IMG/VR virus record: IMGVR_UViG_3300024264_000039
Location: 1-57,680 of that record
Reading direction: 5' to 3' (one strand)
Source: a virus
DNA: 57,680 nucleotides
Part shown: positions 48,593-57,012 of the stretch, one piece after another
Numbering within the stretch: the first letter of the stretch is position 1
Layout of the letters: each line of letters starts with the position of its first letter
Made by a program: the position numbers and the translations under genes
The notes under the pieces: model-generated
Told to the model about the DNA's origin: nothing
Database searches by the model: none
The model's input: only the letters and a program-made list of their open reading frames with translations

Positions 48593-48825
48593 GATGCTTT
48601 TTTTGTTTCTGCCTCATCAGTTAAGAGTAAAGGTTGTTTCGTAAAGTCAAAGGCATCATCTGCATTAATTAAAATTTGAATGCTATTATCAGAGTCTTCT
48701 GATTCTAACATTTCTGATGCTACTTTAAACTTCATAGCTTCTTCGTAACTTTCCGCTTCTTTAATTACACTTACACAATCATTTGCATGCCTAAAGTGTA
48801 TTCTTTTTACTACAGTATATTTCAT
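48589..48825 (-). CDS. Small acidic protein (78 aa)
   Basis: MKYTVVKRIHFRHANDCVSV, then a helix EAESYEEAMKFKVASEMLES and an acidic C-terminus. ferredoxin-like alpha/beta small domain is conceivable. Good TCTCCT-complement ribosome site. Second gene after the RHH regulator. Function unknown. Confidence 0.7.
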   Translation of the reverse strand: MKYTVVKRIHFRHANDCVSVIKEAESYEEAMKFKVASEMLESEDSDNSIQILINADDAFDFTKQPLLLTDEAETKKAS

Positions 48826-48843
48826 ACTTTCTCCTGTATTGGT

Positions 48844-49014
48844 TTATTTAAGTTTGCCATTTAAACGTTTGGCTTCTTTGTTTACTAGAATAGTTACCAC
48901 CTGCGCTCTCGATACTTCGGGATCATCAGGTACTAACACTTTTCTAATTTTGTCAATCTTCGCATACGTCTCTTTTTTAATAGAGATGTTTTTGTATTTG
49001 CTAAAATCAGTCAT
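48844..49014 (-). CDS. Ribbon-helix-helix DNA-binding regulator (56 aa)
   Basis: Read from the minus strand: ATG 49014, TAA 48844-48846. Product MTDFSKYKNISIKKETYAKI then DKIRKVLVPDDPEVSRAQVV and TILVNKEAKRLNGKLK. The short strand (YKNISIKK) followed by two helices with SRAQVV is the RHH (Arc/MetJ/CopG) fold. It is preceded by its own promoter with the palindrome AGGATATCCT over the -10 box, which suggests self-repression. The candidate operator octamer recurs at other promoters. Confidence 0.78.
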   Translation of the reverse strand: MTDFSKYKNISIKKETYAKIDKIRKVLVPDDPEVSRAQVVTILVNKEAKRLNGKLK

Positions 49015-49041
49015 CTGTTATATCCTTTCATTTTTAATATA

Positions 49042-49075
49042 AGGATATCCTACAAAATATTGTTCTTTGTGTCAA
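49042..49075 (-). promoter_or_regulatory. Promoter with AGGATATCCT palindrome for RHH gene
   Basis: Minus strand: TTGACA (49070-49075), 17 bases, TAGGAT (49047-49052) as -10. AGGATATCCT (49042-49051) is a perfect 10-base palindrome overlapping the -10 box. The leader has GAAAGGAT as ribosome site. Confidence 0.72.
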
Positions 49076-49083
49076 TAATTATC

Positions 49084-49302
49084 TTAAATAATTTTATCGG
49101 GTTTGCATGAAAATTTAGTATAGGCTTTTATACTATTTGTCCATTCTGGGTCAAAACTTGTGATTAGTTTATGTGAGTAATCATAGCCATAAACGATACA
49201 ACTATTATAATCTTCAAATAATACTTGAGGAGTGGGTATAATTTTACACCGATCAGCTGCAAATTCACTGCATAAAACCATCAACAAAACTACTTTAATC
49301 AC
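49084..49302 (-). CDS. Small secreted or membrane-anchored Cys protein, GTG start (72 aa)
   Basis: GTG start at 49302, sharing its G with the stop of the preceding gene (TAGTG). Short hydrophobic N-terminus (IKVVLLMVLCSEFAADR) resembles a signal sequence; three further Cys follow (RCKII, SCIVY, SCKPD). A periplasmic small protein is likely. Function unknown; near the lysis cassette. Confidence 0.65.
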   Translation of the reverse strand: MIKVVLLMVLCSEFAADRCKIIPTPQVLFEDYNSCIVYGYDYSHKLITSFDPEWTNSIKAYTKFSCKPDKII

Positions 49303-49433
49303 TACCCTTGGCCTTTGTAGCGCTTAGTATTTTTTTGACGTTTTTCATTTTTGTTTAATGATTTCTTGTGTTGACGAGGCCCTCTTTTCTTAGGCTTATC
49401 TCGAACTACAAAGTCTTTAAATTTTCTAGCCAT
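49302..49433 (-). CDS. Very basic 43-aa protein
   Basis: MARKFKDFVVRDKPKKRGPR and on, ending KRYKGQG; about 40 percent Lys/Arg. I recognise this kind of mini-protein from marine phages. Stop/start overlaps on both sides (TAATG and TAGTG). Nucleic acid or ribosome binding is plausible. Confidence 0.7.
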   Translation of the reverse strand: MARKFKDFVVRDKPKKRGPRQHKKSLNKNEKRQKNTKRYKGQG

Positions 49434-49657
49434 TATTTTATATAGTTATCTTTTATCCATTTTTTATCAGACTCATCTAATTTTAAATATCTGATAGAGC
49501 CATTGATATGCTGCTTTGTATCATGACCACAATTAGTACATCTATAAAATTCTGTAACAATAGCAACTAAAATACTTTCTTCGTTACACTCTTCACAAAT
49601 ACCGCAGACAGTATCTATTTTATGAAAGACTTTAAATTTATCCAACGACTTTACCAT
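49433..49657 (-). CDS. Zinc-ribbon protein (74 aa)
   Basis: Start taken at ATG 49657 (MVKSLDKFKVFHKIDTVCGI); the frame extends upstream only to a TTG. Cys pairs CGICEEC and CTNCGHDTK give a zinc ribbon. Overlaps the endolysin end by 20 bases. Role unknown. Confidence 0.68.
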   Translation of the reverse strand: MVKSLDKFKVFHKIDTVCGICEECNEESILVAIVTEFYRCTNCGHDTKQHINGSIRYLKLDESDKKWIKDNYIK

Positions 49658-50123
49658 CCTTCCATTCCATATCAGGAAGACCTTCAGTGTATTTTTTGCC
49701 GTCAAAAGTTAATACTTGTTTTCTGTTTGCACCAGATTCGTGATAGCTTATGTGGACCCACCCACCTGCAGGATCTTCGGGATCAAAATACTCCATGATG
49801 AGCTGATCAAAATCGACGTTATTTTGTAGCCAGTAAGCTGTCTGAATGTTGGGCACACCAAATATTTCTAGGTCAACCGCCTGGCCCTTCGCATGTTGCG
49901 ATGTCTTTTTGCTGCCGATTGCTTCACACAGCGCCTCGCTTCGGTAGCCGCTGGTAATCGTAACTGGCTTGTCAAAGTGTGCACGTAGCGGTTCAAGAAC
50001 TTCATAACATAAGTCACCTAAACTTTTAATCTCTCCAGCGCCTGGAGTATTGTCAATACCTTTCCGCGTCGCTGTCATCGACTTGATCATCTCTTTAAGA
50101 GTGAAGTGTTTACTCAACTGCAT
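49638..50123 (-). CDS. Endolysin, peptidase M15 type (161 aa)
   Basis: Zinc peptidase cutting peptidoglycan stem peptides. The core has ITSGYRSEALCEAIG, SQHAKGQAVDLE (His77, Asp84) and GGWVHISYH with the third zinc ligand, as in the M15_3 family. No signal peptide, so a holin or pore must release it. Good ribosome site (AGGAG). Last of a run of small membrane genes that complete the lysis cassette. Confidence 0.9.
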   Translation of the reverse strand: MQLSKHFTLKEMIKSMTATRKGIDNTPGAGEIKSLGDLCYEVLEPLRAHFDKPVTITSGYRSEALCEAIGSKKTSQHAKGQAVDLEIFGVPNIQTAYWLQNNVDFDQLIMEYFDPEDPAGGWVHISYHESGANRKQVLTFDGKKYTEGLPDMEWKDGKVVG

Positions 50124-50133
50124 AATTTTTCTC

Positions 50134-50352
50134 CTATTCTAATATTAACTTTTTTATCGACAAAGATCCATCAATGTTTGACTCAAGTTCAGCCATAGAT
50201 TTTATACATTGATACTTGACATGTCCTTCAGGTTTTGTTCCACGCTTTGCAATCCTCTTACCTTTTAAACAATCAGACATAGACGGTTGTATACGTGCTT
50301 CCTTGATCTCTCCTTGTACAATCATAAGTAATGCTACCACTAACTCTGTCAT
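50134..50352 (-). CDS. Small protein with N-terminal signal/TM segment (72 aa)
   Basis: MTELVVALLMIVQGEIKEAR: short hydrophobic N-terminus, then SDCLKGKRIAKRGTKPEGHV and a second Cys in YQCIKSM. Overlaps the previous stop (TAATG). Probably a periplasmic lysis accessory protein, perhaps spanin-like; unproven. Confidence 0.7.
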   Translation of the reverse strand: MTELVVALLMIVQGEIKEARIQPSMSDCLKGKRIAKRGTKPEGHVKYQCIKSMAELESNIDGSLSIKKLILE

Positions 50353-50732
50353 TAATGGGCTCCATTACCATTGGCTCTTACTTTATCTTTTAAATCTTCA
50401 ATATCTTTTAATGCTTTTTCTAATTGATCTCTTAAAAATTCTATATTAACTTTGTTAGTCATGTTCATCTCTTGAGTCTCTTCCATCTTCTCTACAGACT
50501 TGTACAAATCTTCGAGTAAAAAATGTTGCTCCTGGTCCACGGGGACTTGTTCACTTTTTTTAAGTAAATCATTTTCAAACAACTCACGTGAAGTCTCTAA
50601 CGATACCAACCTCGAGGTCAGCTCCGTATATCCGAGCACGCCCATCGCGACGAGCACGATCAGCGATGCTACCGTCTTCATCGGCATCTGCACGCGTGCC
50701 TCTTCTCCGATGTTTAATGGTTTGTTGCTCAT
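50352..50732 (-). CDS. TM plus coiled-coil protein, lysis cassette (126 aa)
   Basis: One TM helix (TVASLIVLVAMGVLGYTEL, about residues 20-38) followed by a long periplasmic or cytoplasmic coiled coil (SRELFENDLLKKSEQVPVDQ, EFLRDQLEKALKDIEDLKDK). This layout fits an inner-membrane spanin or an anchor/holin regulator. Overlaps the 27-residue TM gene by 4 bases and the next gene by one. Confidence 0.75.
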   Translation of the reverse strand: MSNKPLNIGEEARVQMPMKTVASLIVLVAMGVLGYTELTSRLVSLETSRELFENDLLKKSEQVPVDQEQHFLLEDLYKSVEKMEETQEMNMTNKVNIEFLRDQLEKALKDIEDLKDKVRANGNGAH

Positions 50733-50812
50733 TTAGGTACGTACCCTGGCTCTACAAAGAAAGCCATTAGAATTAATAATATAATTAATATTCCTGTAAA
50801 ATAATAATTCAT
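50729..50812 (-). CDS. Single-TM peptide (27 aa)
   Basis: MNYYFTGILIILLILMAFFV and then EPGYVPK: almost the whole peptide is one TM helix. AAAGGA is placed well before the ATG at 50812, and the stop overlaps the next start (ATGA). Very short, but position, ribosome site and coupling support it. A pinholin-like or toxin-like peptide is possible. Confidence 0.6.
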   Translation of the reverse strand: MNYYFTGILIILLILMAFFVEPGYVPK

Positions 50813-50830
50813 TCCTTTGATGCTCCATAA

Positions 50831-50989
50831 TTATCTTGTCCAAAAAAGTAATCTTTTTAAAAATTGTTTTATTTTTTTAATTATGTTTATTTTTTCTTGT
50901 GTTATTTCCCAAACACAATCACAAAAAGAACATTGTGCAATTCCTCTATGTCTATGTCCACAATCTATACATATACCATTATTAATCAT
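50831..50989 (-). CDS. Zinc-finger mini-protein (52 aa)
   Basis: ICIDCGHRHRGIAQCSFCDC gives two Cys pairs, then a basic helical tail ending FLKRLLFWTR. The ATG overlaps the upstream stop by 8 bases. Unknown role; zinc-binding small proteins are frequent in this genome. Confidence 0.65.
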   Translation of the reverse strand: MINNGICIDCGHRHRGIAQCSFCDCVWEITQEKINIIKKIKQFLKRLLFWTR

Positions 50990-51632
50990 TTTTTTTCTCC
51001 TCAATCTCATAAAAGAAATTGTCTGTGTCTTCTGTTTTCCATTTACCCGTGTCCTCTACGTTCCATTCGTTCGTTTGAACTTTCCAATCAGGAATGTTGT
51101 CCTTAACTGTAAATGAAGGTAGGTCCCAAATACATCTATTGTTTGGTTGGGCTGCATAGTTGCCATCGTCTAAAGCAATTATGTGAGCGCACTTATGTTC
51201 GTGCGGTATTTCCGAATGATCGGTATCAACTATATTACTATCTGGGTGAGCCCAGTCAATAGTAAATAAATAACTACCGTGGTGCCATTTTTTATCTTTA
51301 CCAATGTACTTTCCTGAAGCTGCGCTTAAAATAGACCAATGAGTAACAGCAGGATAATAACTAAAAGAATTCCAAAGTTCCAATTCATCAAGTCTCGGGG
51401 ATGGAACAGACTCGGGTTCATAACCACGTTGAATAAAAGCCGTAATTGGGAGACGATAAAAGATTGCACCATTTTCCATAAGCGCATGCCATAAGATAGC
51501 ACGACCTCCCATAGAGGTAATACCAAAGATAATACAGTCTTCAACTTCTCCGTGATGTTTTTTACAGTCATATAAATACTCCCTTCGTATTTGTGCATAT
51601 GTTGGTGGTATGTTTGCATTTAAATAAGCCAT
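50982..51632 (-). CDS. Conserved-looking protein after DNA polymerase (216 aa)
   Basis: ATG at 51632 (MAYLNANIPPTYAQIRREYL). It has Trp/His-rich segments (AILWHALMENGAIFYRLPIT, DKKWHHGSYLFTIDWAHPDS) and a C-terminal NNRCIWDLPSFTVKD. I know this type as a gene next to phage DNA polymerase in marine podoviruses, without known function. Overlap-free 2-base gap to the polymerase stop. Confidence 0.8.
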   Translation of the reverse strand: MAYLNANIPPTYAQIRREYLYDCKKHHGEVEDCIIFGITSMGGRAILWHALMENGAIFYRLPITAFIQRGYEPESVPSPRLDELELWNSFSYYPAVTHWSILSAASGKYIGKDKKWHHGSYLFTIDWAHPDSNIVDTDHSEIPHEHKCAHIIALDDGNYAAQPNNRCIWDLPSFTVKDNIPDWKVQTNEWNVEDTGKWKTEDTDNFFYEIEEKKND

Positions 51633-51634
51633 AA

Positions 51635-53491
51635 TCAACCATTAATATCCCCCCAAGTGTTTGCTAATTCGCAGTCTACTTTGTTGGGGACTTCTAAAGT
51701 AACTGCATCCTGCATGATCTCAACAATTTTATCTGCTTGTTCTTGATCCTTTACAGAAATACAAAGTTCATCATGAATTTGTACGTGGGCTACTATACCA
51801 TTTTTATATAAATCTAACATTGCCTTTTTTGTCATATCAGCTGCACTACCTTGAATTAATTTATTTAAAGATTTGTAAGTAAATGCTCTTCTAATCCCTG
51901 GTCCATGTTCCTGTAATGCATCTTCATGAGGTAATGCTTTATGCATACCGAATTGATTGGGCTCCCATAAATGAAACCTACACAATCGTCCCAAGAGAGT
52001 TCGAATTTGACCACGCTCTTGGGCACGATTGGAAGCACTATTCATTAACTGCTTAACGAAGGGAACTTTAGCGTGGTATTGATCGAACAATTCTGCTGCT
52101 TTGTCTTTTGATACACCAAGTTCGGCCTGAAGTTTCGCTTTACCCATACCATAAAATAATCCAAGGTTAATTACCTTGGCCTGTGATCTTGGAATCTTTG
52201 CCATGTCTGCTACAACCTGGTGAAAGTCTGTTGAAGTATCATTTTCATAATTATCTATTACATCATTAACTGATGGAAATTTATGTAAAGCTGCATAATG
52301 CACTACCAACCTAGGCTCTTGCTGAGAATAGTCAAAACTACCCCATCTATGGCCTTTCTCGGGTATAAATATGGACCTAATTAAAGGTCCAAGATCCTTA
52401 TTTCTAGCTGGAAGCTGCTGTAAATTCGGGTTTGAATAACTGAATCTGCCTGTTACAGTTCCGCCTTGATCGGATCGTATTTGATTTATATCAGCATGGA
52501 TACGACCTTTATGTTCATGTTTAATTATGGTATCTATAAACGTAGTATGAGCCTTATTAGTTTCCCTAGCCTTAGCAATCATTCTAACCACAGGATGTTC
52601 ATGATTAGAAATAAAATTTTTAGTAAAGGATGGTGCCTGTGATTTTGCAGTTCTTTCGTATGGTAAACCAAGTTTATCAAAAACTTTGGCAACACTTCTT
52701 GCAGCCATTAATTGAACATCTATTCCTGTTTCTTTTTTTATTTGGTGGAGTAATGTTTCTTCTTGTGATGTTAATTGTTGCTTCAATTTATGAGCTCTTT
52801 CAACGTCCACTCTCACCCCAAGAAATCTCATGTCTACCAGACAAGGAAACAGATCTGTCTCGAGTTCAAAAATAGATTCAACATCTTGGTGTAGTAATTC
52901 TTTTTTAAATATTTGCCAAAGCTCTAATGTAAGCTCTGCATCTTTTTCCGCGTAAGATCCAACATACATTGCTGGCAGTTGCCACATATCTGCTTTAGGA
53001 TCTAATCCTCTAGACTTTGCTTCTTCATTCAATGCTGATTCGTTTTTACCATGACCTAAGTAATCCCAAGACAAACTATTTAAATCAAATCTAAATCTGT
53101 TCTCATCAATCAGTGATGCTGCAATCATAGTGTCTACTATCTGTCCATTAATCTTAAGACCCATAGATCTAATCCAACAGACATCATACATTGCATTGTG
53201 AAATATTTTTATAGCATCAGACTCACAAATGTCTTTAAACCACTCTAAAGTTTTTTTACGATCCATGTTTGGCCCGGATCCGTGAGCAATTGGAAAATAA
53301 AATTTTCTACCAGGTACAGCAACCGCAATACCAACTACTTCACCATTACCAATGATAGCACCACTACCTTTAGATTTTAAATCAGGATCTCTTGTCTCTA
53401 AGTCAATTGCAATCTCGTCGTATTTTCTTAGATCCGGATACTCTTCGGGTTCATTCCATTCTGTCTGTGCTTCAAATAGAGGTACCTTCAT
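51635..53491 (-). CDS. Family A DNA polymerase with 3'-5' exonuclease (618 aa)
   Basis: Replicative polymerase. Exonuclease motifs: Asp30-Leu-Glu32 (AIDLET), Asp103 (NAMYDVCW) and Asp184 (YAEKDAELT). Polymerase motif A is DYSQQEPR at 387, motif B is Arg435..Lys439..Tyr447-Gly, and motif C is HDE at 573. The residue that corresponds to E. coli Phe762 is Leu443 (INLGLFYG). No 5'-nuclease domain. Works with the primase and UvrD helicase encoded upstream. Leu at this site is linked in virioplankton surveys to slower or temperate replication. Confidence 0.95.
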   Translation of the reverse strand: MKVPLFEAQTEWNEPEEYPDLRKYDEIAIDLETRDPDLKSKGSGAIIGNGEVVGIAVAVPGRKFYFPIAHGSGPNMDRKKTLEWFKDICESDAIKIFHNAMYDVCWIRSMGLKINGQIVDTMIAASLIDENRFRFDLNSLSWDYLGHGKNESALNEEAKSRGLDPKADMWQLPAMYVGSYAEKDAELTLELWQIFKKELLHQDVESIFELETDLFPCLVDMRFLGVRVDVERAHKLKQQLTSQEETLLHQIKKETGIDVQLMAARSVAKVFDKLGLPYERTAKSQAPSFTKNFISNHEHPVVRMIAKARETNKAHTTFIDTIIKHEHKGRIHADINQIRSDQGGTVTGRFSYSNPNLQQLPARNKDLGPLIRSIFIPEKGHRWGSFDYSQQEPRLVVHYAALHKFPSVNDVIDNYENDTSTDFHQVVADMAKIPRSQAKVINLGLFYGMGKAKLQAELGVSKDKAAELFDQYHAKVPFVKQLMNSASNRAQERGQIRTLLGRLCRFHLWEPNQFGMHKALPHEDALQEHGPGIRRAFTYKSLNKLIQGSAADMTKKAMLDLYKNGIVAHVQIHDELCISVKDQEQADKIVEIMQDAVTLEVPNKVDCELANTWGDING

Positions 53492-53685
53492 TTTTTTACC
53501 TCGTATATATATTTATTTTCTACTATCTTATTTAATCTATCTTTATTACTGAATGCAAATAAAGCTGCGCTATAATCATGGGGAAATATTTCCCATCCAA
53601 TTTTATCTTTAAACCCTAGATAAATTTCTAAGTTAAACTTGTTTTTAGCAACTTCAATTGTTTTTTTGATAGTTGATTTTGCCAT
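53488..53685 (-). CDS. Small unknown protein before polymerase (65 aa)
   Basis: Alpha/beta small protein (KKTIEVAKNKFNLEIYLGFK, then IGWEIFPHDYSAALFAFSNK). Overlaps polymerase start by 4 bases and the DUF3310 stop by one. Function unknown. Confidence 0.7.
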   Translation of the reverse strand: MAKSTIKKTIEVAKNKFNLEIYLGFKDKIGWEIFPHDYSAALFAFSNKDRLNKIVENKYIYEVKK

Positions 53686-53933
53686 TACTTTTTCTTTTTT
53701 AGATCATTAATTTTTAACATCTCTAACTGACAATAGTGTATTATCTTTTTAATATCTTCTATTCCACCTTTTCGTTGATAACGACAAACGTACTTAATAA
53801 CGTTGCCCTGAAAAAATGATAAATCATTTTTAGAAATAAACTCATAAGGTTGAATAAGAAACTTTGTGTAGTGATTCCCGCCTACTTGAGTGTATTGTGG
53901 AAATGATTCTTTAAATATATCTTTATCTGTCAT
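53685..53933 (-). CDS. DUF3310 protein (82 aa)
   Basis: Signature QVGGNHYTKFLIQPYEFI, then GNVIKYVCRYQRKGGIEDIKK, is the DUF3310 family, found widely in phages near nucleotide metabolism and replication genes (proposed nucleotide kinase-like, unproven). Start ATG 53933 is in an ATGA overlap with the helicase stop. Confidence 0.85.
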   Translation of the reverse strand: MTDKDIFKESFPQYTQVGGNHYTKFLIQPYEFISKNDLSFFQGNVIKYVCRYQRKGGIEDIKKIIHYCQLEMLKINDLKKKK

Positions 53934-55390
53934 AGTTGATATCCCTTTCGTTCTATTTTTGCTCTCATTAAATATAAATTTCTTTTTGCTCTCGTGCAAC
54001 CTACATACCATACTCTGTGCTCTTCGTCACGCTTTATTATACTTTTCGTTGTAGCTTCTCTTATTTTTTTAGCATTATCTAATACTAAAATTACGTTTTC
54101 ACATTCACCACCTTTTGCAGCATGAATAGTAGATACTTTGATTCGTGCTTCATCATTTAATTTTTCTTTATTTGATAGCATTAATCTTATGTAAATTTTA
54201 TCTTCTGCGGAGGCGTTGTCAAAACATTCAAACCATTTTAAATTATAATTCATTCTATCTTTTATAAGTTCTCTATTTCCTAAATATTCTATTATATCTG
54301 CCCTGGCTGTGTCAGTTATTGTTTCACCATTTAACCATTTATTGTGATTAACAATTGCTTTGTAAAGTTTAGTGTTGTAACTTTTTTGATGTCTGTTTTC
54401 ATAGTACAAACCTTTTACTTTTAAAAGATCACATACTTCTTTTGCCCTAGATAAAGTTCGAGTTAGTATTAACCAGTTGTCCTGGTGAAGATCTACATTT
54501 TCTAAACTATTGATTTTACTACACAATCCTTCTTCATCTCTCGGTAAATAATTTTTAGTTGCTCTAAGTCCTGCAATTCGTGCGGTAATAATTTCTGATA
54601 CATCTTGTACTGCTTTTGGAATTCTTCTTGATCTTGATAATACTTTTTCTGTAGCGGGTTCTTGAATGAATCTATCAACATCTGCACCTGCCCAACCGTA
54701 GATTGCTTGGTCATCATCCCCGGCTAAATAAATATTTTTTGATTTAGATTTTAATATGTCATAAAATTTCCATTGTATAGGTGATAGATCCTGCGCTTCA
54801 TCAATAAAAACCACATCAAAGTTTGGAATTTTATTTGGTTGTTGTACAATATCGTGAATCATATCTGTAAAGTCTACTAAGTTATTTATGTCTGGATGCT
54901 TGTAATGATTGTAGTTTGCTTCAATATGTTTTAACAAATCAGGTTTTACATTTGTTGAATGTTCACCAGTACAATATTCATCCCATACTGAAATATTTTT
55001 TTCTTTTGCTTTTAAAATAATTTGAAAGTATTCATTATCGCAGGTTAAGTAAGGTGAGGCATCAGCATCTTTTTTAGCATTGACCCTTATACTTAATTGT
55101 TTTCCAAGATCATTGTAATGATAGTCTTGCATAACGTTTTCTTCTCTAAGTCCTAAACTATGAAAAGCTAATGAGTGTAATGTTTGAAAGTATCTAAGTT
55201 GTTTCTTTTTATACTCAGGATTTTTCTTGAGCATTCTATCTCTTGCTTCATGAGCTGCTTTACGAGTAAATGCAAAGTAACCTATTTTGCTTACTGGAGT
55301 ACCTACTCTTATGTAAGCCATGGCTCTTCGAATTAATTTTTCTGTCTTCCCTGTACCTGGAGGGCCATATATCTTTGTAACCTTTGTCAT
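53930..55390 (-). CDS. UvrD-like SF1 DNA helicase (486 aa)
   Basis: Superfamily 1 helicase: GPPGTGKT at residues 9-16, FAFTRKAAHEA (motif Ia), DVVFIDEAQD (motif II), YLAGDDDQAIYGWAGA (motif III), STIHAAKGGECENVI (motif V) and YVGCTRAKRNLYL (motif VI). No DnaB-like helicase was found, so this enzyme and the SNF2 protein are the only replication helicases seen. Overlaps the primase gene stop. Confidence 0.93.
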   Translation of the reverse strand: MTKVTKIYGPPGTGKTEKLIRRAMAYIRVGTPVSKIGYFAFTRKAAHEARDRMLKKNPEYKKKQLRYFQTLHSLAFHSLGLREENVMQDYHYNDLGKQLSIRVNAKKDADASPYLTCDNEYFQIILKAKEKNISVWDEYCTGEHSTNVKPDLLKHIEANYNHYKHPDINNLVDFTDMIHDIVQQPNKIPNFDVVFIDEAQDLSPIQWKFYDILKSKSKNIYLAGDDDQAIYGWAGADVDRFIQEPATEKVLSRSRRIPKAVQDVSEIITARIAGLRATKNYLPRDEEGLCSKINSLENVDLHQDNWLILTRTLSRAKEVCDLLKVKGLYYENRHQKSYNTKLYKAIVNHNKWLNGETITDTARADIIEYLGNRELIKDRMNYNLKWFECFDNASAEDKIYIRLMLSNKEKLNDEARIKVSTIHAAKGGECENVILVLDNAKKIREATTKSIIKRDEEHRVWYVGCTRAKRNLYLMRAKIERKGYQL

Positions 55391-57012
55391 CAGAGAATAT
55401 CTTTTTTACTCTTCATTGGTAGAATTTCTATTTCATTTTCTTCTTTATCAAAATATTTCATAGAAACTTTTATACATCTTACAGGGTTATTAGATTTTTT
55501 TTCAGTCGCTTTCTTAGGATATCTTTTAGGATGTCTAAGTTCTGCCTCAAAAAAATCCATTAACATTTGTCCTGTCCTGTCAATTTTAGCTTTCCATTCT
55601 TTATTTTTTAAAAAATTATAAAATGGATCAAATACAAAATAAGCAAAGCCATCAGTATCAATTAAGGTACTACCACTTCTAAATGCAGCATCACTTACTG
55701 CTGGAACACCATGAATGTAATCTTCTAAATGTTTATGTAATACTTCTTTTGGTGATGTACCTGGAGGAGCTTTTTCTGTTTTCATTCCTTGCCATAAAGT
55801 ATCTAACACCGTTTGCATATCATCACCCTTGATCCGTGGTGGTGGAATAGGTGTATGTGCTCCAATTAAACGTCTAAGTTTTTCTTGGTCCATGATGTAA
55901 TTAATATCTCTAGCGATTATTTGCTGCGTAGTTTCACCTTCTACTTTGTCATTGTAGTGTACCGTAAATCTAAACTCTGGATCTGGTGAGTAGTCTATTT
56001 TAATTAATGCAGATAGTGTTGGAAACTTTTTAACTTTATCGGAAGCGACTCCAAACTTTCTTTTAAGACATTCTGATTTAACACACATACTATTAATAGG
56101 TTCTTCTGAACAAGTATGTCCTGCAGTATCTTTTTTATAGGCTTTGATTTTTTGTTTTACTTTTTCATCACCCCATATGTTATCGTAAACAATATAATTT
56201 CTAGCACCTTCTAAAAGTTTTTCTTCCCAGTTGTCAGGGTATTTCTTTTTAGCAAACACCATGTAGTTATAAATAAATCTGTCTCTGTAATCATCTAGTT
56301 TAGATTTTGATAATCTTTGCAAACATACAGGACCATCTATGAATTCATCTGCACCACCTGTAAGTTCGAGTCTTATTAATTCATCAGCAAACTCTTCTAG
56401 ATCTTCTTTTGTCTTTGTGTTAGCCTCGACGACTTTTATAAATTGCTCAAAGGTAAACTCACTACCATCTAAATTTACACCTACTCTTTCATTACGATTG
56501 TAATAAGGTAGATTAATAAAATTACCGTTGATTGGTTTTTGATCTGAGCCTATACCTAACTGTGTTTGTTTTGGAAATATTTCTGTTGATGCTTTTAAAT
56601 CAAATGTAAATAATAACTTATCTAAAAAATTTCTTACAAAACTTGCTTTGACTGGTTCTTTAAAAAATACATAAATATGTAGTCCACCACTTTTAGATTT
56701 AACAGGTACGACTGGAATGTTTTTCTTATCAATAATTTCTAAATACTTTCGAAGATCAAAGTTATCATACTCATCAGAGTCTATATCAATTGCTCCAAAT
56801 TTTGCGAGTCCTTCATCATTACATGGTTGAATACCAATAGATTTTTTACCTGTAAGATGATCTAAATAATCAGACTCTAATAATTCTTTAGCTGCCCAGC
56901 CATATTTTAATTTTAATTTACCTGTAGCAGGGTCTTTGTAAGCAGAGTTTATATCAGCGTAGCCATAGTCTCTTTTAAGACCAGTAAATATTTCTATAAA
57001 TTTATTTTCCAT
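55390..57012 (-). CDS. Archaeo-eukaryotic-type primase (AEP), possible primase-polymerase (540 aa)
   Basis: AEP catalytic motifs: GAIDIDSDEYD (two metal-binding Asp near residues 76 and 78), KSKSGGLHIYVFF (motif II, His112) and EIFPKQTQLG with GNFINLPYY, as in TOTE-type AEPs. The C-terminal 250 residues contain a Cys segment (TCSEEPINSMCVKSECLKRK) that may bind zinc, and a helical PriCT-like part. ATG 57012 is chosen; a GTG at 57039 lies inside a hairpin. Would prime, and maybe extend, phage DNA. Confidence 0.85.
   Translation of the reverse strand: MENKFIEIFTGLKRDYGYADINSAYKDPATGKLKLKYGWAAKELLESDYLDHLTGKKSIGIQPCNDEGLAKFGAIDIDSDEYDNFDLRKYLEIIDKKNIPVVPVKSKSGGLHIYVFFKEPVKASFVRNFLDKLLFTFDLKASTEIFPKQTQLGIGSDQKPINGNFINLPYYNRNERVGVNLDGSEFTFEQFIKVVEANTKTKEDLEEFADELIRLELTGGADEFIDGPVCLQRLSKSKLDDYRDRFIYNYMVFAKKKYPDNWEEKLLEGARNYIVYDNIWGDEKVKQKIKAYKKDTAGHTCSEEPINSMCVKSECLKRKFGVASDKVKKFPTLSALIKIDYSPDPEFRFTVHYNDKVEGETTQQIIARDINYIMDQEKLRRLIGAHTPIPPPRIKGDDMQTVLDTLWQGMKTEKAPPGTSPKEVLHKHLEDYIHGVPAVSDAAFRSGSTLIDTDGFAYFVFDPFYNFLKNKEWKAKIDRTGQMLMDFFEAELRHPKRYPKKATEKKSNNPVRCIKVSMKYFDKEENEIEILPMKSKKDIL

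Noticed and set aside
48839-49042. Rightward 67-codon frame over the RHH gene
   Set aside because: Exact antisense to the better supported RHH gene with promoter and ribosome site.
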